Origin: Heterotrichella gracilis
Lineage: Eukaryota; Sar; Xanthophyceae; Tribonematales; Xanthonemataceae
NCBI GenBank assembly: GCA_032358255.1
Contig: JAULBX010013318.1
Location: forward strand, 62,001 to 126,000
DNA length: 64,000 nt
Direction: 5' to 3'
Positions within the stretch are counted from its first letter, which is position 1, and each line of letters starts with the position of its first letter. Positions 25,601-36,820 of the stretch are shown here, piece by piece. The position numbers and the translations under genes are program-made. Below the pieces are notes generated by a model. It searched no databases. It had not been told where the DNA came from and was given only the letters and a program-made list of their open reading frames with translations.

Positions 25601-27704
25601 CTTGAGCGTCTTCTGGTCGGTGATGAAGTAGGGCGAGATGTAGCCGCGGTCAAACTTCATGCCCTCAACAACCTCAAGCTCGTTCTCAAGGGTCTTGCCG
25701 TCCTGTGGGTGGCGGGTGGGACAAGTGGGATTGCGGTGATTTGGGCAGGCGCGGGTGAAGTTGCTCTATGCTGGCTGGGATGGGCAGATGGATGGTTTGG
25801 TTGATTGGCATACGCGGGTGGCTTATTTCAGGGGGCGGCGAGGGCTGGCTGGTGGCGCCGTGTGCAGCTATCTCATGCCTCCTGCCTCACACCGCGTGCA
25901 CCATGCCAAGCCTCCTGTCGCCTCCTAATGCAACCTCATGCAGCGCGCCGCCTTTGGATATGCCTCGTGATCTCTTCCTCCTCCTGAATGAGCTGCCGCA
26001 TGACCCCGCCAACCCACATGCTGCAACACCACAATGCACTCCCGTGCCGCATGCCCTCATGCGCATCACATTATCCCCCCCGCGTCCCCTTCCCCTTTCC
26101 ACGTACCGCCACTGTGATGACTCCCTCCTTGCCAACCTTCTCCATGGCCTTGGCGATCAGCTCACCAATCTCAGTCTCGCCATTGGCGGAGATGGTGCCG
26201 ACCTGGGAGGTGAGGGAGGTTGCAGTGAGGCCCCAGTGCATGCAGGTGGATGCGCCATATGGCACAATGTGTTGAGCGCGCTCCTAAGCCAATTCAAAGC
26301 TAGCAGCCAATCATGACACCATGATACCTCCATGACTCCATAACTTGCATCCGTAAGGGCCACACACACCCTCTGGTGAGCATGCCAGCGTGCCCCAGCA
26401 CCCAAGGCGGCCCAAGCCCCAAACCAACCCAGCAGGCATGCCACATGATTATTCGAGCAATGCCCCATGCACACCTGGTTATGCATGATCCATATATACG
26501 CCACAGTAGAGACACCCATACAGATACCAATCTGCATGGACGGATGCATCCTCGGCTCCCTGGCGCCCTCGTCATGGAATGGCAGCACAGTTTACCCCAA
26601 CCTCTCGCCAACCCCCGCCCACCCACACCCCCACCCTCCCCCACCTGCGCAATCTCCGATGTCGTGCTGATCATCTTTGCCCTTGACTTGAGGTCCTTCA
26701 CCACGTGGTCCACCGCGATGCTGATGCCGCGCCGCAGGTCCATGGGGTTCATGCCGGCGGCAACGGACTTGAGGCCCTCGCTCAGGATGGCGCGGGCAAG
26801 CACGGTGGCGGTGGTTGTGCCTGGGGAGGTGGGTGGGTGGGGGATGGGTGGGTGTGCAGGGGCGAGGGGCACGGGATGGGGGGTAGGGATTGGAATGAGG
26901 CATGGTTCTTCGGGTGTGGGCAGATTAAATGTGTGCTTGCTACATGCTATTGGGAAAGCACGATGGGAATGGTGGTGGTGACCGGGCGTGAGGGTGGGGT
27001 GGGTGGGGGCCAGAGCAATGGCTAGGCTGTGCGGGGGCTGAGGATGGTGGGTGGATGGTGCAGGTGTGCAGCGGCAGGTGCGTAACGCGCATGCATACGA
27101 TTTGACAAGGTGAACGACAATGTGTATTGGATGGACAGAGTACAGTGGGTGAGGTGTGGCATGCATCATCCATCACAGGTCGTGCGGCTGGTGGCCACAT
27201 GCCTACACCTACCATCACCCGCCACGTCGTTAGTGGCAGACGCCACCTGCTTGATGAGGCTGGCACCCACGTTCTGGAACCTGTCCTTGAACTCGATGCT
27301 CTTGGCAACAGTCACACCGTCCTTGGTAATCTTGGGCGAGCCGTATGACTGCTCGATGATGACATTCCGGCCCTACAGAACACTATTTGTGTTACCCCAG
27401 GACCAGCGAAGCAAGCTGGTCCAAAGCAGTGGTATTAGTTGGTACTAACCTTTGGTCCCAAGGTTACTTGCACCGCGTCAGCGAGCTTGTCCACGCCTGC
27501 CAGCACGGCTGCTCTGCACTCCACCCCGAACCGCACCTCCTTGGCAGCATACCCACGGCTTTGCAGCAATTGCACCTGCATACATATGCCATCGGCTCAG
27601 AACTCCGCAGCCACGGACCACCGGTAATATATGCAGGGTGGTATACCGCTTACCGCTTTCTTGCCCTTCCGGGTAGAGCGTGCAAGGGCACGTAGACCCT
27701 GCAT
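22653..27704 (-). CDS. HSP60: Mitochondrial chaperonin HSP60/CPN60
   Basis: Group I chaperonin of the mitochondrial matrix, which folds imported proteins with HSP10. Twelve minus-strand exons join in phase: 27654-27704, 27450-27575, 27213-27372, 26645-26820, 26107-26202, 25551-25702, 25176-25287, 24782-24880, 24338-24525, 23808-23962, 23245-23510 and 22653-22796. They encode 574 residues, the normal length. The basic presequence [17 protein letters not shown] leads to the mature start [11 protein letters not shown]. The ATPase motif [17 protein letters not shown] spans exons 3 and 4. The apical-domain exons and [20 protein letters not shown] are typical. The protein ends [12 protein letters not shown], the GGM tail of mitochondrial and bacterial GroEL-type chaperonins. 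The plastid paralogues differ at the N-terminus, so mitochondrial is favoured. Confidence 0.97.
23765..23785 (+). repeat. Possible half copy of the VPS13B-intron palindrome family
   Basis: In the tenth intron of HSP60, the 21 bases GATATATTTTAAGTCCTCCTG closely match the right arm of the palindrome at 50662-50706. They differ by two substituted or inserted positions. The opposite arm is not recognisable here. This could be a decayed copy or chance. Confidence 0.35.
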
Positions 27705-28378
27705 CCTTCCTCCCTTGATGGCCACACGCCTGGCTGGTGGCACAACACGCGCGATGCCGGGCAGATGGGCGCGATCAATACGGCTACACAGGCGAACAGC
27801 GGTACAATAGGGTTGTGGTTATGAAGAATAGCATCTGACAGCGGAATCGCTGGTGTTATTGTTGCCTGCGGGTGGCGGTGCAAGTGCCTTCTAGAAAGTT
27901 GCAGCGGCGGCAGCGGCGGCATGGGTCCCTCTGTCGCCGCCGATCTCTAAACATAGCGGCGGCAACTCTAGCTCGCCCTAAACACATATGGAACACAACC
28001 GATTGGCGCACTGTGCACTCCTAACGAACATACACTGTCAGTGTACATCGTGCCATGAATCGTGTGAGTGCTTCTGGGTGTTAGAATCCCGTGCTGTTGA
28101 CTGGGACACCCGAGGGGTTGCATGCATGCAAAATAATAACATCCGTGATGTCGCTGCCCTCTGTCTGCGCTGCCCTCTGAAGCTTGCCTGTGGATCAAAC
28201 TGGGTTTGAGTGTGCAACACAGCCCCTAGTGTCATCAATGTGGTGCCGGTGGCTCGGGCAGCCACCATCTGCCTCGTAGGGCTTGACATGGACCTAGGGT
28301 ACACCAAGAATGGTAATCTAGGAGTCTAGTGCAGCAGTACAGCAGCCAGTTGCAAGGCTGGTGCAACACTTTAGCACA
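27705..28378. promoter_or_regulatory. HSP60 upstream region with heat-shock-element core
   Basis: The 674 bp separates HSP60 (-) from the first GIY-YIG-like gene (+). A palindromic heat-shock-element core TTCTAGAA (TTC-nn-GAA) lies at 27889-27896, about 185 bp upstream of the HSP60 start codon, where heat-shock factor would be expected to act. It is only two units, so it could be chance. The same 8-mer also occurs near 18142, where no heat-shock gene is adjacent. Confidence 0.35.
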
Positions 28379-30512
28379 ATGCTGCGGTTCTCAGCTTTCC
28401 GCCGGGGACTGCTGCGCCCCGCCCACATCCCCTCGCTACAAACCCTCACCTGCACCCACCACCCCACTGTCCATTTACCCCCTCTTCCACCTCCCTCCCC
28501 CTTCACCACCCACACGTGCCTCCACCCGCCAGCGCCCACAGCCCACCCAGCCCCCACCCACCTGCACGAAGACCTCCCCTTCCTCCCATGTGCCTTCCCC
28601 ACCCCTTGCGCCACCGAGCTCCTGTTGAACGGCACCAGGGGGGTGCAGTTTGATGTGCGGTGGCGAAAACGACGGCCCGGGCGCTACAGGCAAGTGGAGT
28701 AAAAGGACAACTTCATTCTTCGCTCCCCCAAAAATAGAACCATTTGCTTAATATTTTTATTCAATTCGTTTTAAAGTTTATTGAATATATGTTCAAAATG
28801 AAAAAAAACACAAATGGGCATCATGATTTCTCAAATCGGCATTTTTTGTGGGTATTACATGACATTTGTGGCCACACGGTTTACTACGGAAATCATGTTC
28901 AATACTATGCTACAGTGTGTGGAGCCAGGAGCCCTGGGCGCTGCACATGTGCGACGAGGTGCGCCAGCTGCTGTGCACCATCCCAGAGAAACTGTATGCC
29001 AAGGCGTACAACAAGAAGGGGCTTGGCAAGGGTGGGCCCCTGCCCTGCAAGTCCCCCCTGTGGGGCTGGGTGTATGTGTTCCAGCGGGTGGGGGAGGTGG
29101 GTGAGGGCGAGGAGCACTACAAGGTTGGGCTCACCTACAGGGACGTCAAGGCAAGGTGGGATGCGCAGGGAGGTTTAGGGTTTAGGGTTAGGGTTGAGGT
29201 TGACCGCCACAGCTGGGAGGGCTATGCTGTACCATGTTGTGCCATGGAATGTGGCAGAGTCTGCTGGAGGGTCCACTGGCTTGGCGTTGTGGCCCTGATT
29301 GGTGGCTGCCTCTCAGTGTATTGATGTGCATGTCTGATAATGCACATCAGTCGCTGGGGTGCGGGGCATGCCAGAGGATGCGGAGGTGTGGGTCAGCTGT
29401 GCTTGCATGCATGAGGCCAGAGGCTGGCGTGTGCATGCCGGCCTGCCACCTGGCCTCAGCCATAGGTCAGCCACTGCAGGTGCTGAATTGCGATGCGCCC
29501 GCATGTGTCATGCATTGCTAGGAGCAGATTTGAAGGCGTTCATTTGTATTGATGGCGAGGTCCCCTGGCACTGGTGCACCAGTACCCTACCATGCCCATA
29601 TGCATGCCCACAGTGAGTGAGCATGTGCCCCCCCCCCTCCCCCCCCCCCTGCAGGCTGCATGGCGTGAGAATGGAAACCAAGGAGCGCTACGTGGTGACA
29701 GGCATGTACCGCCTCAGGTTTGCAAAGCAGGTGCGGGCATGGCACACGCAGAACAGGACCGTCTAATGATTGTGCGGCAGTGATGGTGTAGGGTGTAGCA
29801 TTAGCATGCAGGCTGGACATGGGTATGGGGCTGTAATAACATGCACCCTGCCCATTGTGCGCACTCTGTCCCACCTTCATGCCCTCCGGCCATCAAAAGC
29901 GGCAACACCTGCCACCTGTTCTCATACTTCTTGGCGCAATGCATGACAGTGAAGCGCCCCAAATGTGCATAACACGCGTTCTCGTATCTACCAGTACTCG
30001 CCATGCGCGCCTCCACTACCAGTGACTTTCTCCTCACCGCAGCGCCTGGGCACATATTGCCCCGCAGTGCACTACATGCCATGTGCTCGGCCACCAATAA
30101 TCCACAGCATGGTTTGTCCCAACCCCACCCCTATTGCTCCTGTGCACCTCCCTCACCACAGCCATGTCTCCGCCCCCCTCCACAGGTTGAGTCCCTCATC
30201 CACCTGCAGCTGCGCCCCTACCGCGCCTACCCCCACCTCACCAACAACACCGAGTACTACACCTGTGACGGGGCCACGGTGCTGGCCACAGTGGAGGGCA
30301 TGGCGGCGGCTGTTGAGCAGCTGTGGGTGCGCAGCAACAGCGACTACATGCTGGCTACCCTGGGGCTGGATGTGCCTGATCCGATGCACCCGGAGCGGGG
30401 GCTGGTGGGGGGGCGGCGGTGGGCGGAGGGGGATGGGCGGGCCATGCACAGGGGGGTGGGGGGGATAGTCATTGCGAGGGAGGTTGGTGGCTTGCCTGAA
30501 AAAGGTACATGA
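28379..30512 (+). CDS. T5orf172/MUG113-type GIY-YIG-like domain protein (copy A)
   Basis: Four exons join in phase: 28379-28689, 28916-29155, 29655-29730 and 30186-30512. They encode 317 residues. The N-terminus MLRFSAFRRGLLRPAHIPSL is Arg/Ser-rich and acid-free, like an organelle transit peptide. The domain spans roughly residues 152-245. WGWVYVF is the GIY part, HYKVGLTYRDVKARL the YIG part plus the conserved Arg, VESLIHLQLRPYRAY supplies the conserved Glu, and NNTEYYT closes it. This is the T5orf172 branch of the GIY-YIG nuclease fold. Whether it cuts DNA is unknown. The first intron uses a GC donor (AG|GCAAGT at 28688-28693), the only choice I found that keeps the frame. The ATG at 28379 is the first in frame. 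Confidence 0.75.
29173..29196 (+). repeat. Interstitial telomere-like (TTTAGGG)-type stretch
   Basis: In the second intron of the first GIY-YIG-like gene, TTTAGGG-TTTAGGG-TTAGGG repeats in tandem. This is the clearest of several such stretches in the window and matches the plant/green-algal telomere unit. Confidence 0.6.
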
Positions 30513-31795
30513 TTGGCTGTGTTGGAAGCCTGCCACCATGGACTTGTGTAGAAGGGAGTGAAGGATTCATTATACAGGGTATGTGCTTTGGTTATGCATA
30601 TGTCCTTGTATCATTATGATTGGGAGGACAAGGCATGGCCTTTTTTGTATTTCACTTCACTCTCTTTCATGATTTTCTTTAATTTGCTTCTTGTGTACTG
30701 TTTGCCAAGTTTGGCCAAGTAAAACCTTGCTGCTCACTGTATTACTCATGAGTGTCTGCATCATGCCCCACGCCAGCATTGCTGACCCTTGCAGCAATAG
30801 TTTGCGACCGGTGGGAGGTGCTCCTGCTCCATGTAGCGGTCACTAGTAGGGACAGGAGTATTCCTCACCCCACCCCACCCCACGGCGTGTCGGCAGTCTA
30901 ACATTCCATATATGTATAACGTTTCAGGTTAAAGTTATGAACAGCTTGAAGCATGTCCTGTGTAGTATATACTGTGCTCGCATTGACATTCAGGGCTGTA
31001 CATTAATGGTGACTGACACACAGACTAGTGCCACACTAGTGGCAGGTGTCACATGGTGTCCTGCATGCTTGAAGCCTGGGCCATTGAAGCGATTGCTGCT
31101 TAGCACAGGCAAGAGTTATAATGACATGCGAAGCTTCAGCTATTGCATGGTTTGTTGGATATGCAACACACTTCCATAGCCCAACCTATCGAGCTGTCAA
31201 AATCTAGCAAGTTGCCTTGAACTTCAATGGCAATCAAAGTTCATTTGCATATTTTACGCAGGACGATGCCCCAGTGCACTGGTGGTCAAATATCATGTGC
31301 ATGCCCATGACACCATCGTTGGACAGTATATGCGGACATGGTTTGTGTAGCTATTGATGTGAACAAGAACTTCTGCGCACGCAGATTTTGACAGCTCTGA
31401 GGATGCTAGAATTGGTCGAACCCCACGTTCCCGTCAAGACGCAATCCCGCGGCCCTACTAGGAAGCCGGGCCGGCCGCGGCAGCGCTCTAGATAGCCTGC
31501 CCTTGCCCGGCTATTAGCAAGTCCTGCCAAGCCTTGTAGTATATATCAAGATTGATACATGTACCCTCTTCTCGCACTGTGATTTGGTACGTTGCCTTAC
31601 AAGAGCTAGCAAAGTATGAGATATAGTTACCAAGTTTGACAGCGTTGCAGCCTGACTCTGACATCTCTGCGCATGCGCACTGCTTGGTCAACGATCGCAT
31701 GCACTTGTGCCAGGTCGCAGCGTCATGACAACCTTGCACAACACACCACTCCTTTCATCTGTAACCACCGGTTTAAAAACAAATCCACCAGTAAA
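30513..31795. other. Spacer between the two GIY-YIG-like genes
   Basis: I see no gene here. The sequence is AT-rich. An in-frame upstream ATG at 31673 could extend the next gene by 41 residues. Confidence 0.45.
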
Positions 31796-33986
31796 ATGTT
31801 TACTCGGCCCCAGAACGTACGCTTTCTGACCTACCCTGTCACTCGCCTAGCCACCACATGCCGTCAAACACGTCGCCCAATCGTGCTCTCTGCCCAGTCG
31901 CAAGCCAGCAGTCAACAGGTCCCAAAAGCAAACAACTTCTTCAAAAGCAGCAAATTCAGCTATTTGTCTTCCTGCTTTCTATCGGGCCGCCACACAAATC
32001 ATCGGCTTTGCCCGCATCCCCAAAGGGTGTACAGTGCCACAAACCCAATCAGACAGCACGCCCTCCAACCCACTCAGGCCAAAGGCAAAAGTCCCAAAAG
32101 TCTCAAGAAGAACACATCAAAGTTCCTAGACGTATCCCTTGGCAGTGACCCAAGCCTGTGCTACACTGTGTCCACCACTGCTCCATGGATCAAGCTGTTC
32201 ATGGAGTTGGTTGATGGGCTCCCCAACCGCGAGGCAATCTTGAAATACCTAGGAGCACCGGGGGTGACCATCGACTTTTATGACAGAGAGACCACAGAAA
32301 ACAGCCGGGCAGGGCGGGCTTGGGTTTATGTGCTTGAAATTATTGACAGCAATGGGGTGGTGTTCTACAAGGTGGGGTGGAGCAGAGACCGCGTAGAGAA
32401 GAGGTGCGCTGACTCAACCCAAATGCATACTATCGATAGTTATTGTATGTGCGTGTTTCTTTGCTCCAACAGATCACGAAAATTCTGAGATTGGGAGGAT
32501 CACTATGCACTTACAGTCACCCTTATTAAAATGCATGTGTTACACACACTATAGTAGTGTGTCCCAAATGTGGTCGCGTACGTGGGTACCAGGCCAATGC
32601 CGCATGTGACGTGTACACAGCCTCACAACCCCACAACTTGCCTGAACGGCTTCTTTCGTCCTCCTTCTGCAGATGCAAAGAAGTGGAAAGTTATATCAAG
32701 AAAATTGATCCGTCCATTGTAGAAAGGCCCTACAAGAGCATCCGGGTTGTGAAAGAAGTACCCAGTCGCGTGGCCTACTGCGTTGAGCAGTTGACTCGCC
32801 TTATCCTGGAGAATGACAAGCATAGGCCCATGTGCTTGCCTACCTCTACTGAGTGTTTCCGCTGCTCTCTGGAGACTTCATTGACAGGACTTGACGCGGC
32901 TGTCTTAGCAGGAGAAGGGACGTGGATTACAGCACTGGCAGAGCATGCCGCCACGCAGGTGGGTGGCAGTGCATGCGCCACGCATGCAAATGAGGCAGTG
33001 AGGATGCAGCCAGCATATGCATGACATCTCACGATGTGGATCCACTTGCGTGCATGCATGCCAAATTTGTCAGTCACCATTCAGTGGATGACCAGCTGTG
33101 TGAGTAGTTTGGAAGCTATTGAACGCAAACATGCTTGTAATGTGGCATGTGTACACATAAACAACATGCACAATATGCATGCATATTATAGTTCTGGCAC
33201 CCATTTAGTTCTGACAAAACATTTTTTTTATTTTCTCTTCCCTGTTTTGTTTTCTTCTTCTTCATTTTCTCTTCCCTGTTCTAAAATGCTTCATGTTCAC
33301 CCTTTACCACTGCAGCCTCATGATAGCAAAGCTCGCCATCTCCACAGGAAGCTTGGGAATGGGGGACAGGAGAGTGCAAACAATGCCGTGCCACTCCCAA
33401 GCTTCTTATGGGAATTCCCACAAAGTCACCGTCTGAGTGAACAGGTCAGTCAAGACCTGGAAATAGCAATTTAACTAGCCCAATTTGGCACCTTGGCAAT
33501 GCAACGTTTGGTCTAAAGCCTTGCAGCCTGGCTCCATAGGAAAGCAATATGTCATATGAGTGGCGACTGCCCCCGCTGCTAAATGCACCACACCCTTGTC
33601 CATTGTCTGTGCAGGCCTCCTGGAGCAAGGTTTGCAGCCTGCCGAGCCTTCAGGAGGGGGTAAAGCGCCTGCAGGCTCGGGCATACACCGGCACTGCTGA
33701 TCAGGATCAGGGGTCTTTTGCAAAATCGGAGGCCAAGCAGGTGGCCGCCAAAGTTAGGGCTGTGCACAAGGTGGGCAGTCTGAGAGTGATGCAGAAGGAG
33801 GTGCAGAAGGTGGGCAACACAATATTGAAGGCCACGTGGAAGGTTGGCAAAGTGACGGTGGAGGAGGTGCAGAAATTGAGTAAAAAGATAGTGAGAGCAG
33901 GCAAAGTGATAGGGGGAGAGGTGCAGAAGATGGGCAAAGCAGAAATTCTGGCAGTGCGCAAGGTGGCAGGGTGGAAATGGTGGTGA
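31796..33986 (+). CDS. T5orf172-like GIY-YIG domain protein with amphipathic repeat tail (copy B)
   Basis: Four exons join in phase: 31796-32403, 32673-32958, 33316-33444 and 33615-33986. They encode 464 residues from the ATG at 31796. An upstream in-frame ATG at 31673 is possible. The N-terminus MFTRPQNVRFLTYPVTRLAT resembles an organelle presequence. The GIY-YIG-like core begins near residue 177: RAWVYVLEI (GIY), FYKVGWSRDRVEKR (YIG and Arg), then across the 32403/32673 junction KEVESYIKKIDP, and later VEQLTRLILENDKHRP with the candidate catalytic Glu. It shares these anchor residues with copy A but little else. The last exon, about residues 385-464, is a Lys/Val/Gly-rich amphipathic repeat (HKVGSLRVMQKEVQKVG, ATWKVGKVTVEEVQKL, RAGKVIGGEVQKMGKAE), reminiscent of 11-mer membrane-binding or LEA-type helices. 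Function unknown. Confidence 0.7.
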
Positions 33987-36820
33987 AATGGGCAAAGGAT
34001 CAGGTGGCAAGTGACCTCAACTGTTTGGTACATTCAAAGACTTGGGCCAAGGCGGAAGCATGAGGCAGTCACTGACAGCCAGTAACCTGCCAGGCCATCA
34101 CCTACTGCCAGTGAGACAACAGCTGATGCTAGCGCAGAGACGCTGGCGATGTGAGATGGAGCGTCAGTGACAGTCATGTGTACGATACACGTGTACCAAG
34201 GAGACACCGTCACAATGCCACTGCGGCTCGGAGGTTGAGTTCAATCCAGTCCACATCACATGTACATTGTATCCTGGAACTCTAGGGACTTTTATGAAGT
34301 GGGGGGCAGCAGCGGTCACCTGCGTGCCCAATCCTGTCGTACTATTATCTCATTGCCCTTGTCTTGGTGTGCTTTGCCCATTTCAATTGCCTCCCACATA
34401 CACACGCTATTTATTTGAATGTATCCAAACAACAGCTGACCAGTCACATTTCCCCCATTAAAAGACGGAGTCTGGAATGCTAAAGATTGCACCCGATTCA
34501 ATTTTGGACATGCAATTAATATTAAATCAGATTGCATGTACTACACGGTGATACACTGCAGCCTACCGGATTTTCGGGATAAGGGTTTCAGGGTTTTAGG
34601 GATTTCGCAAGGGAAGAGCTTGAAATTGCGCATGCTACACCAATTTACTTTTAATTGAAGTTCAATTTCAATGACAGTCACTGCAATCATAATGATTGCC
34701 AATGGCATGTATGAAAATGATTTAATTATTTGCAAAATGAGACCTTTTGCAAGTAATTGAGGAAACAATTTAACGTGAATGTCATTGACCCGCTCTTGAC
34801 AAGTGCCACATTAGGAGCTCCTAGGACTTCAATACGTGTGAAATATTATAGTCCAAATGCCATATGGAGTATGTTGATTGCAATATTGCCTACATGTAAT
34901 TGCAACTTACATACTAGACAATGTCGTTACTGGCGCGCATCATGCTTGCCAACGACGCCTCTACTAGTAAGAAAAGAAAAGAAAATTAACGCCAAAGGCG
35001 TGCATAAGCCGGCATAGCAATTACGCATAGCCCTCATTAAAAAATGAGTCAGTCAGGAAAGCCATCACCCGGGGGGGGAAGGGCAGAGGAGGAAGGGGAA
35101 GTGGCAGCAGGGCGAACCTGAGGGTGGCGAGGAATGGAGGGGAAACTGCTGGTGGGTGAAGTAAGACCGGGTATGGGGTGGGCAAGGACGGGAGAGGCGT
35201 GCGCAGGAAAAGGGGCGGGGACGGTGTGAGAGTGGAAAACGGGCAAGTGGTGTGTCTGGGAAATGTGGGTGGGGCCGGAGGGGGGTGCTGGTGTTGTGAG
35301 AAAAGGAGCGGGGGGGGATTGCGGTGGGGGGAATCGTGGTGGGGAGTGTGCCCGCGACGGGCTGGGGCGAGTGGAGGGCGCCATGTGCTGGCTAATTATA
35401 ACAATAGGGGTGGGCAATGGCGCCATGGACTGGCTAAAGCTACATGGGGGCGGGGGCGCTGGGGCTGCAAGGGGCGTACCATTAGGGGGTGTGTTTGGCG
35501 AAGCTGGGGGCAATGGTGGGGATTTTGCGTGGCGGAGGCCCTCGGAGTTGGCGGCCGGTGGATTATATAGTGGATGTGCGGGTGACTGCGATAACTTGTA
35601 GACGTTTGATGAGGGCAAGGGCTGCAAGCTATCCAGAGTCACTCATGTGACATGTGGCAGCCGGGAGGCCAAGGCTCAGCAAGCTATCCAGAGTGCCTTA
35701 TGGGCTTGGGGACAACTCCGGTGGAGCCAATGATCATAGGGTGGATCATGATATGCGCGGTCCAATGGTTCCGTGCCACATAAGGGCCGCATGGAGGTCG
35801 CTGTGACACAATGTGATGCCTACATCATTCCTACACCATCCGATGAGGTGCCACCCATTGGTAATGATAAATTTATGCATTGCCAATTTGGATGATTTAG
35901 TAATACGAAGGGTTTGAGCAGAATAATATATTATTCCATCTTATTCGAGTTGACAATTACTGATCATGATCGTGTACGTCGACTAGTCAGCCACAATGAT
36001 TGCCGAAGGCTTTTGTCGCTGTCCGCAGTGGCCTTGGTTGGCGATGGATCATCATATGATATCTCATGCATGAGTCATCGTAGCATTCATCATTGCTGCA
36101 GATGCTATTTACAGTAACTGTAACACAACAATTCTCGTTATAATTATTGCCATTGCAAATATTTAAGTTTAAAAGTATGAGACTATCCCAGCCATGTACT
36201 ATGGTACTATGGTACTACTTACTATTCAGAAGAATCTTCAAAGTTCAAAGCCTAAAAGGGAAAGTTGAACTTCCAGGAAGGAGGACCTCTTAGGCATGCT
36301 TAATCGTAGTTGCAACTTGCTGAGCTGTTGAAGACCTACAGCAAATCCTAGGACAGGGGGAAATGCAATGCCACCTAAAAGGATAGATAGCTGAGTGCAA
36401 ATTTTGCTCATTTGTTGGAAACTCAAACTTTGACTACCGTATGTTGTACATCCTCAAGAAGAACCCAGATCTAGGAGCCAATGGTGTGGGGTAAATGATA
36501 TCAATTTGTTGCGTATTGTGATACAAATGATGCGCAATGCCCCACATATGGGGATGCCAAGACAAAACGGATTTGTCCCCACCTATCAATTGCAGCAGCC
36601 GTGGCAAGGAGAAATGGAGCCGGCAGGCAGGGTGCTGGCGTTATCCTCCCCATTGGCCCCTTGTACAGCACTATTATAATGGAGGTACTAAAAAGTTTCC
36701 TAATATAATGCCAACGCCCTTCGCCACCGTCAGTGACTGCCTTCCTCTAACTGCTGCCCTTTCCATGCCTGCAATCCTAAGCTCACGCACAGGGGTCTGG
36801 CACTCTTGAGCACTGCCTGG
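33987..36820. other. Gene-poor region with a strand-skewed low-complexity block
   Basis: I see no supported gene in these 2.8 kb. Positions 35050-35540 are strikingly G-rich on the plus strand. On the minus strand they form a Pro/Ser-rich open frame of about 197 codons with no early ATG, which I do not call as a gene. A 16-base direct repeat, GCAAGCTATCCAGAGT, lies just beside it at 35624-35639 and 35679-35694. The rest is AT-rich. Confidence 0.45.
35624..35694. repeat. 16-bp direct repeat, 55 bp apart
   Basis: GCAAGCTATCCAGAGT occurs perfectly at 35624-35639 and 35679-35694. It could be a target duplication around a small insert, or the scar of a local duplication. Confidence 0.6.

Noticed and set aside
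35049-35642. Pro/Ser-rich minus-strand open frame of about 197 codons
   Set aside because: No early ATG, extreme composition bias that produces open frames by chance, and no splice context.
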